Below are positions 56,861-64,000 of a stretch of 64,000 bases of DNA, piece after piece. Location of the stretch: contig NZ_CP019038.1 in NCBI RefSeq assembly GCF_001941825.1, positions 4,526,001 through 4,590,000 of the forward strand. The letters are read 5' to 3'. This DNA is from Massilia putida (GTDB taxonomy: Bacteria > Pseudomonadota > Gammaproteobacteria > Burkholderiales > Burkholderiaceae_D). A model generated the notes under the pieces. It was not told the origin of the DNA and did no database searches. It was given only the letters and a program-made list of their open reading frames with translations. Positions within the stretch are counted from its first letter, which is position 1. Every line of letters starts with the position of its first letter. The position numbers and the translations under genes are program-made.

Positions 56861-58381
56861 ATGGAGTGTGAAATCAAATTGACGGTGGACGCGGCCGGCG
56901 CCGCCCAGATCAAGAAATCCGCCGTGCTGCGCGAGCACGCCGTGTCGAAACCGCAGGACCAGGACCACGTCGACCGCTATTTCGACACCGGCGGCTTCGA
57001 TTTGTGGAAGCACGGTTTCGCCCTGCGCGTGCGCAGCGCCGACGGGCGCCACGTGCAGACATTGAAGGGCGGCGGCAGCGCCGTGGCCGGCCTGCACCGG
57101 CGCACCGAGCTGGAAGCCGAGATCCCGTCCGAGACGCCCGACCACGATCTGTTCGACAAGCAGCTGCGCCAAGCGTTGCCCGATCTCGCGCACAGCCTGG
57201 ACAGCCGCCAGCTTGCCGACGAACCGGTCTTCGTCAACCGCACGAAGCGCACGTCGTGGATGCTCGCGCTGCCGGACGGCACGCACGTCGAGTGCGCGCT
57301 GGACGTCGGCGAATTGCAGCACGGCGAGCGCACGGCCCAGGTGCGCGAACTGGAACTCGAAGTCAAGGACGGCGATCCGGCCTGCCTGTACGAACTGGCG
57401 CGCCGGGTGCACGAGACGACGCCCGTGCGCATCGAAAACATCAGCAAGGCCGAGCGTGGTTATGCGCTGGCCACCGAGGACAAGCCACACGCCGTCAAGG
57501 CTACGCCCGTGACGGTCAAGCGCAAGGCCACGCTGGGCGACGCCCTGGGCGCCATCCTGCAGAACTGCCTGCAGCAGATGCAGGCCAACGAGCGGGGCGT
57601 GCTGGCGGGCGACGTCGAGAGCCTGCACCAGATGCGCGTCGGCCTGCGCCGCCTGCGCGCCGCCCAGGCGATGATGCAGAGCCTCGTGCAGCTGCCCGAG
57701 CCGCTGGCGGCCGACATCGAATGGCTCGCGGGCGAGCTGGGCGACGCGCGCAACTGGGACGTGTTCCTCGAATCCGTGCTGCCCGGCCTGCCGTTGTCGG
57801 AGGCGCAGAAACCGTCGCTGGCGCGCGTGGAGGCGGCCGCGCGCGAGGAAGCGGAGCGCCACCGCGCACGCGTGCGGTCGGCGGTCGGCAGTCCGCGCTA
57901 CACGACGCTGATGCTGGCGCTGGGCGGCTGGATCGCGGGCAAGGGCTGGCAGCAGACGACCTTGCCGTCCGACCCGCTCGAGCAAAAGGTCGCGAAGGCC
58001 GCGCCGCAGCTGGTGCAGCACGCGGCCGCGCGCGTGCGCAAGCGCGCCCGCGGCTACGACCTGAAACGGCCGGAATGCCTGCACAAGGTGCGTATCGCGG
58101 CCAAGAAGGAGCGCTATGCGCGCGAGTTCTTCGTCGCGCTGTCGCACGACCGCAAGGCGACCAGGCGCCACGATCTGCTGACCGGCATGCAGGACGAGCT
58201 GGGCGAGATCAACGACGCGTTCGTCGCGCGCGAACTGGTCGCGCAATTGCGTGACCGGGTGCCGCAGGAGGCGGGGCTGCTCGGCTTCATCGAGGGCGTG
58301 CTGGCCGAGCGTGCAATCGATGCGATGCCGCGGGCGCGCCGTCACGTGAAGGGACGGCTGCGCAACCGGGCGCGCTTTTGA
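56861..58381 (+). CDS. CYTH-CHAD domain inorganic triphosphatase-like protein
   Basis: A 506-residue protein. The CYTH tunnel domain starts with the ExExK motif (ECEIKL, residues 2-7) and spans about 1-205; the helical CHAD domain follows, with LHQMRVGLRRLRAA and HKVRIAAKKERYAREF, rich in conserved histidines and arginines that bind polyphosphate. E. coli YgiF, with this layout, is an inorganic triphosphatase. AGGAG precedes ATG 56861; the frame extends five codons upstream. It is convergent with the O-methyltransferase, 3 bp apart. Confidence 0.92.
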   Translation: MECEIKLTVDAAGAAQIKKSAVLREHAVSKPQDQDHVDRYFDTGGFDLWKHGFALRVRSADGRHVQTLKGGGSAVAGLHRRTELEAEIPSETPDHDLFDKQLRQALPDLAHSLDSRQLADEPVFVNRTKRTSWMLALPDGTHVECALDVGELQHGERTAQVRELELEVKDGDPACLYELARRVHETTPVRIENISKAERGYALATEDKPHAVKATPVTVKRKATLGDALGAILQNCLQQMQANERGVLAGDVESLHQMRVGLRRLRAAQAMMQSLVQLPEPLAADIEWLAGELGDARNWDVFLESVLPGLPLSEAQKPSLARVEAAAREEAERHRARVRSAVGSPRYTTLMLALGGWIAGKGWQQTTLPSDPLEQKVAKAAPQLVQHAAARVRKRARGYDLKRPECLHKVRIAAKKERYAREFFVALSHDRKATRRHDLLTGMQDELGEINDAFVARELVAQLRDRVPQEAGLLGFIEGVLAERAIDAMPRARRHVKGRLRNRARF

Positions 58382-58384
58382 GCC

Positions 58385-58969
58385 TCAGGCCTTCACGGCC
58401 AGGAATTCGCCTTTCCCGACCGGGACCAGGCTCGCCGTGAAGGCGCGGTCGGCGCGCACGGCGGCCGTGAATCCGGCCATCTCTTCCGCATGCGACGTCG
58501 CGTTGTCGACGACGAGCAGGCCGCCCCGACGCAGCACGCGGCGGATGTCGGGCCACCAGTCCGGATAGGCGCTGCGCTGCGCATCGAGGAAGATCAGGTC
58601 GAACGAGGCGTCGAACAGGCTCTCCAGCATCGTGCCGGCATCGCCTTCGAGCAGGGTGATGCGGGTATCCAGGCCGGCCCGCGCGAAGTTGGCGCGGGCC
58701 ATCTCGATCTTGGTCTGGGCCAGTTCGATCGTCGTGACGGCACCGCCGACGTCCGCCACGGCATCGGCCAGCCACAGCGTCGAATAGCCGTTCGACGTGC
58801 CGATCTCCAGGATGCGGCGCGCCCCCGTCGCCTTGGCCAGCAAGGCCAGGAATTCGCCCGTGGCGGGCGTGATGTTGAGCAAGCGCCCAGTGTGGTTGGC
58901 GGGATCGCCGTCGTGCGCGGCGCCGAAGGCGGCAAGTTCGTCGAGCAGGGTCTTGAGGTGCCGATCCAA
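58385..58969 (-). CDS. O-methyltransferase (class I SAM, COMT-like)
   Basis: A 194-residue enzyme. SAM motif I is LEIGTSNGYSTLWLA, with ELAQTKIEMA and FDLIFLDAQRSAYPDW containing the metal-binding aspartate region of catechol/caffeoyl-CoA O-methyltransferases. The chain is shorter than plant members, as is usual in bacteria. Substrate unknown. Its promoter lies in the repeat-bearing gap to the right. Confidence 0.88.
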   Translation of the reverse strand: MDRHLKTLLDELAAFGAAHDGDPANHTGRLLNITPATGEFLALLAKATGARRILEIGTSNGYSTLWLADAVADVGGAVTTIELAQTKIEMARANFARAGLDTRITLLEGDAGTMLESLFDASFDLIFLDAQRSAYPDWWPDIRRVLRRGGLLVVDNATSHAEEMAGFTAAVRADRAFTASLVPVGKGEFLAVKA

Positions 58970-59007
58970 AACAATCTCCTATCGTGGGCGGTCCGTAAAC
59001 ACCAAAT

Positions 59008-59133
59008 GTCGTTCCCGCGCAGGCGGGAACCCATACTGAATCACGGAACCCGCTACGTTGGAAGCACTGCGACGCCTTCAACGTACCGACTCCGGAACCT
59101 CGGCATGGATTCCCGCTTTCGCGGGAACGACGA
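59008..59133. repeat. Paired palindromic repeat, copy D
   Basis: Left arm GTCGTTCCCGCG-CAG-GCGGGAACCCATACTGA (59008-59039), right arm TCGGCATGGATTCCCGC then GCGGGAACGACG (59100-59133). The best-preserved pair, with inverted ends around about 60 bp. It occupies most of the 302-bp gap between the O-methyltransferase and the protease gene; the remainder shows no gene. Confidence 0.85.
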
Positions 59134-59271
59134 ATAAATTTGGTGCCGGTATGTTTCCCGACCGCCGGCGCCGGTAGGGCGGCCGCGCCGCCTTGTGCTC
59201 TTTTCCCTAGGAGCGACGCGTATTCTGACGGCCGAATATGACGCCGGTTTGACGTCCATGTGACGGCGCCG

Positions 59272-60648
59272 TTACGGCGCGCCGGCGGCCACTATCGTGC
59301 CGCCCCATTTGCCCAGCAGGCCGGAAAGCAGCGGCGTGCGCTTGTCTTCCGGCGTGAGGACGGCCACCGCGGTCTGCAGGGCCTTGTCGCCGCGCGTGCC
59401 GAACGTGCGCGTGGATTCCGGCGGTTCGCGCTTCGCGGCCGCCGTCGTGTCCAGCGGTTGCGCCGGCGGCAAGTGGTTCGCAAGGTCCGCTTCGCGCAGC
59501 AGCAGGTCGTCGTCGGCCGCGACGGCCGGTGTGACGGCGATGTCGGGCGTGACGCCGCGCGCCTGGATCTCGTGGCCGTTCGGCGTGAAGTAGCGCGCCA
59601 CGGTGAACTTGATGCCGCTGTCCTCGTCCAGCGAAATGACGGACTGGATCGAGCCCTTGCCGAACGTGCGCGTGCCGATCACGGTGGCGCGGTGCTGGTC
59701 CTGCAGGGCGCCCGTGACCAGTTCGGCGGCCGAGGCGGACGCGCCGTTCACGAGCACCGTCAGCGGCACGGTGCGGGTCCAGGCGGGCAGACCGGCCAGG
59801 ACGTCGGGCTGGCCAAGTGCGTGATAATAGCGCTCGTCGACGGTGACGGTGGCGTTGGCGCCCGGCTCGCGCCCGCGCGCCGAGAACAGCACGGTGCCCG
59901 GCTGCAGGAACGCGCCGGCGACCGCGACCCCCGTCGCCACCAGGCCGCCCGGATCGTTGCGCAGGTCCAGGATCAGGCCGCGCGGCGGGTCCTTGCCGTC
60001 CAGTTTTTTCAGGGCCGCCGCCAGATCGCCCGCCGTGGCGCCGCCGAATTCGGAGATGCGGATCCAGGCCAGGCCCGGCGCGGCCATCTTGACGTGCACC
60101 GTGTCGTCGTGCAGGTCCGCGCGCGTGATGCGCAGCGTCTCGACCTTGCCGCCGCGCGCGACGCCGATGGCGACGACGGTTCCCGGCGCGCCGTGCATGC
60201 GCCGCGCGACATCGTCGCCCGCCAGGCCGGCGACGGGCGCGCCGTCCACGGAAAGGATCACGTCGCCCGGCCGGATGCCCGCGCGTTCGGCCGGCGAACC
60301 GTCGGTGGCGGCGACGACGCGCAGCCGGTCGCGGTTGCCTTCGACCTCGATGCCGATGCCCACGTACTCGCCGCTGTTCTCGCGTCCGACGTCGCGCATG
60401 GCGTCCTTGTCCAGGTAGCGCGAGTGCGCGTCCAGCGCGGCCAGCATGCCGGACAGGGCGCCGTCGAACAGCGCCTTGTCGTCCGTCTCGCCGACGTAGT
60501 TCTGCTTGATCAGCGCATAAGCCGCCAGCAGGCGCTCCACCTGCGCCTGCGGCAGCGTCAAGGCAGGCGCCGCCGTGTCCTCGGCGTGGACGATGGGCGC
60601 GCAGGCCAGGACGAGGGCGCCGATGGCGGCGCGCGCGATGCGTTTCAT
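59272..60648 (-). CDS. S41 family C-terminal processing peptidase
   Basis: A 458-residue exported protease. A signal peptide (MKRIARAAIGALVLACAPIVHA) is followed by a PDZ domain (about 95-175, GEYVGIGIEVEG, RPGDVILSVDG) and the S41 domain. The catalytic S306 lies in NGASASAAEL and K331 in TFGKGSIQ with Q335, spaced as in E. coli Prc. Such enzymes trim or degrade periplasmic proteins from their C-termini. It diverges from the phosphatase gene. Confidence 0.92.
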   Translation of the reverse strand: MKRIARAAIGALVLACAPIVHAEDTAAPALTLPQAQVERLLAAYALIKQNYVGETDDKALFDGALSGMLAALDAHSRYLDKDAMRDVGRENSGEYVGIGIEVEGNRDRLRVVAATDGSPAERAGIRPGDVILSVDGAPVAGLAGDDVARRMHGAPGTVVAIGVARGGKVETLRITRADLHDDTVHVKMAAPGLAWIRISEFGGATAGDLAAALKKLDGKDPPRGLILDLRNDPGGLVATGVAVAGAFLQPGTVLFSARGREPGANATVTVDERYYHALGQPDVLAGLPAWTRTVPLTVLVNGASASAAELVTGALQDQHRATVIGTRTFGKGSIQSVISLDEDSGIKFTVARYFTPNGHEIQARGVTPDIAVTPAVAADDDLLLREADLANHLPPAQPLDTTAAAKREPPESTRTFGTRGDKALQTAVAVLTPEDKRTPLLSGLLGKWGGTIVAAGAP

Positions 60649-60740
60649 GGAGATCCTTTCGTCGATTCGTTCCTGGCATTCTGGCGCGCCGGGATGTTAA
60701 GCGCCGTTAAACGGGGGTAAATCGGCGTTAAGGAGTTGTA

Positions 60741-60804
60741 AGCGATCGCTGTCGCTTTTTGCCCGTATTGACGGGCCTTTTTCTTTTGCCGATGGCAAAA
60801 AGAA
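60741..60804. promoter_or_regulatory. Palindromes and hairpins in the S41/AcpA divergent region
   Basis: Three elements in 64 bp: the perfect palindrome AGCGATCGCT (60741-60750); a hairpin GCCCGT-ATTG-ACGGGC followed by CTTTTTCTTT (60761-60784), which is terminator-like in the plus direction; and TTTTGCC-GAT-GGCAAAA (about 60784-60800). The second lies upstream of the phosphatase gene, where an attenuator could act. Confidence 0.5.
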
Positions 60805-60840
60805 CAGATAATCATTTCTTTGCCGCCACAGGAGAAGGTC

Positions 60841-62493
60841 ATGCAAGACCACGACGATCACGACCGCCATCCGGAAGACCTGCCCGCCAGCCCCGCGCGC
60901 CGCCGCATCTTCCAGGCCGCGGCGGCCGTGGGCCTGTCCGCCTCGGTGGCGCCGGCCAGCGAGGCGAAGCCCAGGCACGTCAAACCCGTCGCCGGCTCGC
61001 TGGACGCGAAGCTCAAGGCGCACGTCAAGAACGTCGTCGTGATCTACCTGGAGAACCGCAGCTTCAACAACCTGTTCGCCGGTTTCCCCGGACTCGCGCA
61101 ACCGCTGCCGCCGGCGCAGGGCGTGCAGAAGGACCGCGACGGCAGCGTGCTGCCGGAACTGCCGAAGATCTGGGGCGGCATGGTGCCGGCGCGCCAGAAC
61201 ATCGGCGGCAAGGATTACCTGATCAAGGAAGACGACATCCAGCACCTGCCGAACGCGCCGTTCAAGCTGACGGATGCCGCGGGCAAGCCGCTGCCGGAAG
61301 GGATCATCACGCGCGACTTGTGGCACCTGTTCTACCAAAACCAGATGCAGATCAACGGCGGCAGGAACGACGGCTTCGTGGCCTGGGGCGACAACGGCGC
61401 GCTGACGATGGGGCATTACGGCGAGACGTCGAAGAATCTGGGGCTGTGGCAGATCGCGCGCGAGTTCACGCTGTGCGACAACTTCTTCATGGGCGCGTTC
61501 GGCGGCTCCTATCTGAACCACCAGTTCCTGATCAGCGGCCGCGTGCCGGAATTCTTCAATGCGGCATCCACACCGGCAGCAAAGAAGATCGCCGTGCTGG
61601 ACGACGGTCCGACGGGTTATCGCCTCGCGACCGCGCCCGATTCGCCCAAGTCGGCGCTGGACGGCAAGCCGAAGTTCGTCAACAACGGCACCATCACGCC
61701 GGACGGCTACGCGGTCAACACGATGGCGCCGCCGTACCAGCCGAGCTGGGTGCGTCCGGCTCCCGACGGCGACGCGCACCTGGCCGATCCGCAGGATCCG
61801 GCCGTGCTGCCGCCGCAGACGTATGCGACGATCGGCGACCTGTTGTCCGAACAAGGCGTCAGCTGGGCGTGGTATGCGGGCGCGTGGCAGGCGGCGCTGG
61901 ACGGCCGCGGCGAAGGCGAACGTCCGAACTTCCAGTTCCACCACCAGCCCTTCAATTACTTCAAGCAGTTCGGGCCGGGCACCGCGGCGCGCGCCGCGCA
62001 CCTGCGCGACGGCGGCCTGGGCGACAGTCCGATCTCGAACAAATTCATCGCCGACGCCGTCAAAGGGAAGCTTCCGGCCGTCACGTTCTACAAGCCGCAG
62101 GGGAATTTGAACCTGCATGCGGGTTATTCGGATGTCGAATCGGGCGACGCCCACGTGGCCAACGTGATCGAGCACCTCAAGAAATCGCCGCAGTGGAAAG
62201 ACATGGTCGTCGTGATCGCTTTCGACGAGAACGGCGGCTGGTGGGACCACGTTGCGCCGCCGCAGGGCGACCGCTGGGGACCCGGCTCGCGCATTCCGGC
62301 CATCGTCGTGTCGCCGTATGCGAAGAAGGGCGCGGTCGACCACAATTTCTACGACACGACGTCGATCCTGCGCTTCATTACGCGCCTGCACGGCCTGCCC
62401 CTGCTGGAAGGCCTGGCCGCGCGCAACGCGGCGTTCGCGGCGCGCGGCGCGCGCCCGCCGGGCGACTTGACGGGCGCGCTGAGCTTCCGCTGA
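60841..62493 (+). CDS. AcpA/phospholipase C-type phosphoesterase (acid phosphatase)
   Basis: A 550-residue phosphoesterase. The Tat-like signal has RRRIFQAAAAVGLSASVA. YLENRSFNNLFAGFPG near the start and AFDENGGWWDHVAPP near the end carry the metal ligands of the family that includes Francisella AcpA and phospholipase C. It is exported and cleaves phosphate esters; the substrate is not fixed by sequence. AGGAGAAGG precedes ATG 60841; an in-frame ATG at 60820 is less likely. Confidence 0.88.
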   Translation: MQDHDDHDRHPEDLPASPARRRIFQAAAAVGLSASVAPASEAKPRHVKPVAGSLDAKLKAHVKNVVVIYLENRSFNNLFAGFPGLAQPLPPAQGVQKDRDGSVLPELPKIWGGMVPARQNIGGKDYLIKEDDIQHLPNAPFKLTDAAGKPLPEGIITRDLWHLFYQNQMQINGGRNDGFVAWGDNGALTMGHYGETSKNLGLWQIAREFTLCDNFFMGAFGGSYLNHQFLISGRVPEFFNAASTPAAKKIAVLDDGPTGYRLATAPDSPKSALDGKPKFVNNGTITPDGYAVNTMAPPYQPSWVRPAPDGDAHLADPQDPAVLPPQTYATIGDLLSEQGVSWAWYAGAWQAALDGRGEGERPNFQFHHQPFNYFKQFGPGTAARAAHLRDGGLGDSPISNKFIADAVKGKLPAVTFYKPQGNLNLHAGYSDVESGDAHVANVIEHLKKSPQWKDMVVVIAFDENGGWWDHVAPPQGDRWGPGSRIPAIVVSPYAKKGAVDHNFYDTTSILRFITRLHGLPLLEGLAARNAAFAARGARPPGDLTGALSFR

Positions 62494-62661
62494 CGGTCGC
62501 TTATTTTTCGCATATCGACAAAACTTTCCTGTTGGCTAACGCGCGCTGTTCAAGAAAACACAGCGATACACTTTGCTACGGCCGTTGTCATTTGAACACG
62601 AGCTTGCGCACGGCTTGTCCCCGCCAGGCGCCAACTTCATAACAGAGTTCAGGAGAGCAAA

Positions 62662-63525
62662 ATGCAGAAAAATAAAACCTTGAAGGCACTGCTGGCCGTC
62701 TCGACGGTGGCCGCCATGTTCAGCGCCGCCGGCGTGCAGGCGCAGAATACGGTCAGCCAGACCCCCAGCCAGACCGGCACCAGCAGCACCCCCGGCAAAC
62801 AGAACACCTCCGGCAAGACCACCCGCGAAGGCACCATCGACAACAGCAACAGCACCGGCATGGAAAACCGCGCCAAGCAGGCGGGCGGCACGGGTTCCTC
62901 GGGCATGGCCGGCCACAGCGCATCCGGCATGTCGGGTCAGGCCACGGGCAACTCCAGCACGGCAGGCGCGGCCGGCATGACCGGTAAAAGCACGAGCAGC
63001 ACCAGCAGCACGAGCATGGGCGCGAGCGGCGCCGGCCAGTCGGCGGCGGGTGCCCCCACCGGCGCCAAGCTGAACGCCGGCGACGAAAAAATCCTCAAGG
63101 AAATGGCGATAGCCGACATGTCCGAAGTCGAAGGCGGCAAGCTGGCCCAGAGCAAGAGCCAGAACAGCGAGGTGAAGGCCTTCGCCCAGCAGATGATCGA
63201 CGACCACACGTCGAACCTGAACGACGTGAAGGCCCTGGCCCAGGCGCGCGGCGTGACCCTGCCGGCCGAGCCGGACGCCAAGCACAAGGCCATGGCCGCC
63301 AAGCTGGAAAAGATGAGCGGCGACGCCTTCGACAAGGCCTATATGAAGCAGGCCGGCGTGCAGGATCACAAGACCGTCCACGCCAAGCTGATGGCGGCGG
63401 CGAAGAAAGCCAAGGATGCGGAAGTGAAAGCACTGGTCGAAAAAACCGAGCCGGTGGTCGCGCAGCACCTGAAATCCGCCGAACAGATGAAGATGGCGAA
63501 GTCGGGCACGACGTCCGGCAAGTAA
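62662..63525 (+). CDS. DUF4142 exported protein
   Basis: A 287-residue protein: signal peptide to about 27 (LLAVSTVAAMFSAAGVQA), a low-complexity serine/threonine/glycine stretch (about 30-133), and a C-terminal four-helix DUF4142 domain (about 137-275, EMAIADMSEVEGGKLAQ, AFAQQMIDDHTSNLNDVKAL). The domain is ferritin-like in fold and is linked to envelope stress in other bacteria; function unknown. AGGAG lies upstream (TTCAGGAGAGC). The 168-bp gap before it is A/T-rich. Confidence 0.9.
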   Translation: MQKNKTLKALLAVSTVAAMFSAAGVQAQNTVSQTPSQTGTSSTPGKQNTSGKTTREGTIDNSNSTGMENRAKQAGGTGSSGMAGHSASGMSGQATGNSSTAGAAGMTGKSTSSTSSTSMGASGAGQSAAGAPTGAKLNAGDEKILKEMAIADMSEVEGGKLAQSKSQNSEVKAFAQQMIDDHTSNLNDVKALAQARGVTLPAEPDAKHKAMAAKLEKMSGDAFDKAYMKQAGVQDHKTVHAKLMAAAKKAKDAEVKALVEKTEPVVAQHLKSAEQMKMAKSGTTSGK

Positions 63526-63541
63526 CGGGAGTTGTAGGGTG

Positions 63542-63572
63542 GGGTGATTGATGCCCCCGGCATCAATCACCC
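63542..63572. terminator. Hairpin between DUF4142 and PaiB-like genes
   Basis: A perfect 14-bp stem GGGTGATTGATGCC-CCC-GGCATCAATCACCC between convergent genes. No T-run, so perhaps a 3' stabiliser or rho-associated; the start GTAGGGTGGGGTG resembles the hairpin at 3443. Confidence 0.6.
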
Positions 63573-63586
63573 ACCATGCGCTGGCG

Positions 63587-64000
63587 CTACCGCATCGCCG
63601 CCAGCACGCGCGCCCGTTCCTCGGGCGTGCGGTTCTGGCTCATCTTGAATTTGGCTTCCAGCCGTTCGACGACGATCTCGATGCCGACCGTCGCCCGCAC
63701 GAGCTTCTCGATGTACCCGCGCGGCGCATCCTCCACTTTCCAGCCGGCGCGCGCATCCTCGTGGCGCCCCGTCATCCTGGTCATCTGTCCCAGAATCCAC
63801 GCGGGATCGTCGATCGCGCGCAGCCGCCCGTGCGCATGCACGACGGCGTAGTTCCACGTCGGCACGGCGCGTCCTTCCGCCGCCTCCAGGTCGTACAGCA
63901 GCGGCGACACATAGCTCGACGCGCCCTGGAACAGCACGAGCACCGGCGATCCATCCGATTGCCAGACCGGGTTCGCGCGCGCCACGTGGGCGCGCAGCAC
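63587..64000 (-). CDS. FMN-binding PaiB-like protein, partial (cut by window edge)
   Basis: The C-terminal 137 residues of a minus-strand gene that enters from beyond the right edge. LRAHVARANPVWQ, VLFQGASSYVSPLLY, VPTWNYAVVHAHG and the tail KMSQNRTPEERARV are the order seen in the FMN-binding PaiB/negative regulator family (split-barrel flavin fold). Members affect protease or sporulation genes in Bacillus, but their biochemical role in betaproteobacteria is unclear. The first ~50-60 residues are missing. Confidence 0.9.
   Translation of the reverse strand: MLRAHVARANPVWQSDGSPVLVLFQGASSYVSPLLYDLEAAEGRAVPTWNYAVVHAHGRLRAIDDPAWILGQMTRMTGRHEDARAGWKVEDAPRGYIEKLVRATVGIEIVVERLEAKFKMSQNRTPEERARVLAAMR

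Noticed and set aside
62940..63340. Antisense open frames over the low-complexity part of the DUF4142 gene
   Set aside because: They mirror the serine/threonine/glycine-rich repeats and have no independent support.

Overview
The window looks like chromosomal DNA of a high-GC betaproteobacterium, most probably an Oxalobacteraceae member of the Massilia/Telluria type. This is inferred from gene content and order (ptsN-hprK-rapZ, a DUF3683 FAD/Fe-S fusion next to HIT and DUF971 genes, ubiE-ubiJ-ubiB, fmdB-DUF502-aspS-nudB) and was not tested by alignment. It holds about 58 protein genes (two cut by the window edges), one probable 6S-like RNA, an IS5-type transposase relic, one frame-disrupted gene and a dispersed palindromic repeat family. 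No tRNA, rRNA, CRISPR array or intact mobile element was seen.

Layout. 1-5026 (minus strand): PTS-Ntr genes (rapZ, hprK, ptsN), queF and ilvA. 5329-11038: a YqaA-type membrane protein, a 1335-residue FAD/Fe-S oxidoreductase, a HIT protein and a DUF971 protein. 11173-13410: cspA and an N,N-dimethylformamidase-like gene lie between DUF971 and ubiE. 13465-21921: ubiquinone genes (ubiE, ubiJ, ubiB) with a Tim44-like protein and a TPMT-type methyltransferase, then a minus-strand structured RNA, fmdB, a DUF502 protein, aspS and nudB. 22008-26771: a signalling block of diguanylate cyclase, HD-GYP protein and PAS histidine kinase. 26896-31198: ssuEADCB for alkanesulfonate sulfur, in the E. coli order. 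31401-34088: a small orphan protein, an EEP-family hydrolase, clsB and hsp15. 34247-41345: a TetR regulator and beta-oxidation genes (acyl-CoA dehydrogenase, HAD-ECH fusion, thiolase, enoyl-CoA hydratase).

41346-50587 is the most interesting part. A decayed IS5-type transposase tail marks its left edge. Then come a D-malate/tartrate dehydrogenase gene and an XRE-PAS regulator (both minus strand), divergent from a CaiT-like BCCT transporter, a CntA-type Rieske oxygenase, an aldehyde dehydrogenase, a CntB-type reductase and a porin. Together they could import L-carnitine, cleave it to trimethylamine and malic semialdehyde, oxidise that to D-malate, and decarboxylate D-malate to pyruvate. A well-formed promoter with two GTAAAC/GTTTAC palindromes just downstream of its -10 lies in front of the transporter.

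50768-56191: a short MCP-like protein, then a LysR-MFS-CoA transferase-HMG-CoA lyase cluster for a branched dicarboxylate. 56192-64000: a frame-disrupted ORF, a CYTH-CHAD protein, an O-methyltransferase, a C-terminal processing protease, an AcpA-type phosphatase, a DUF4142 protein and a partial PaiB-like protein.

Limits: names rest on motifs and context read by eye; no alignment, structure prediction or database search was run.
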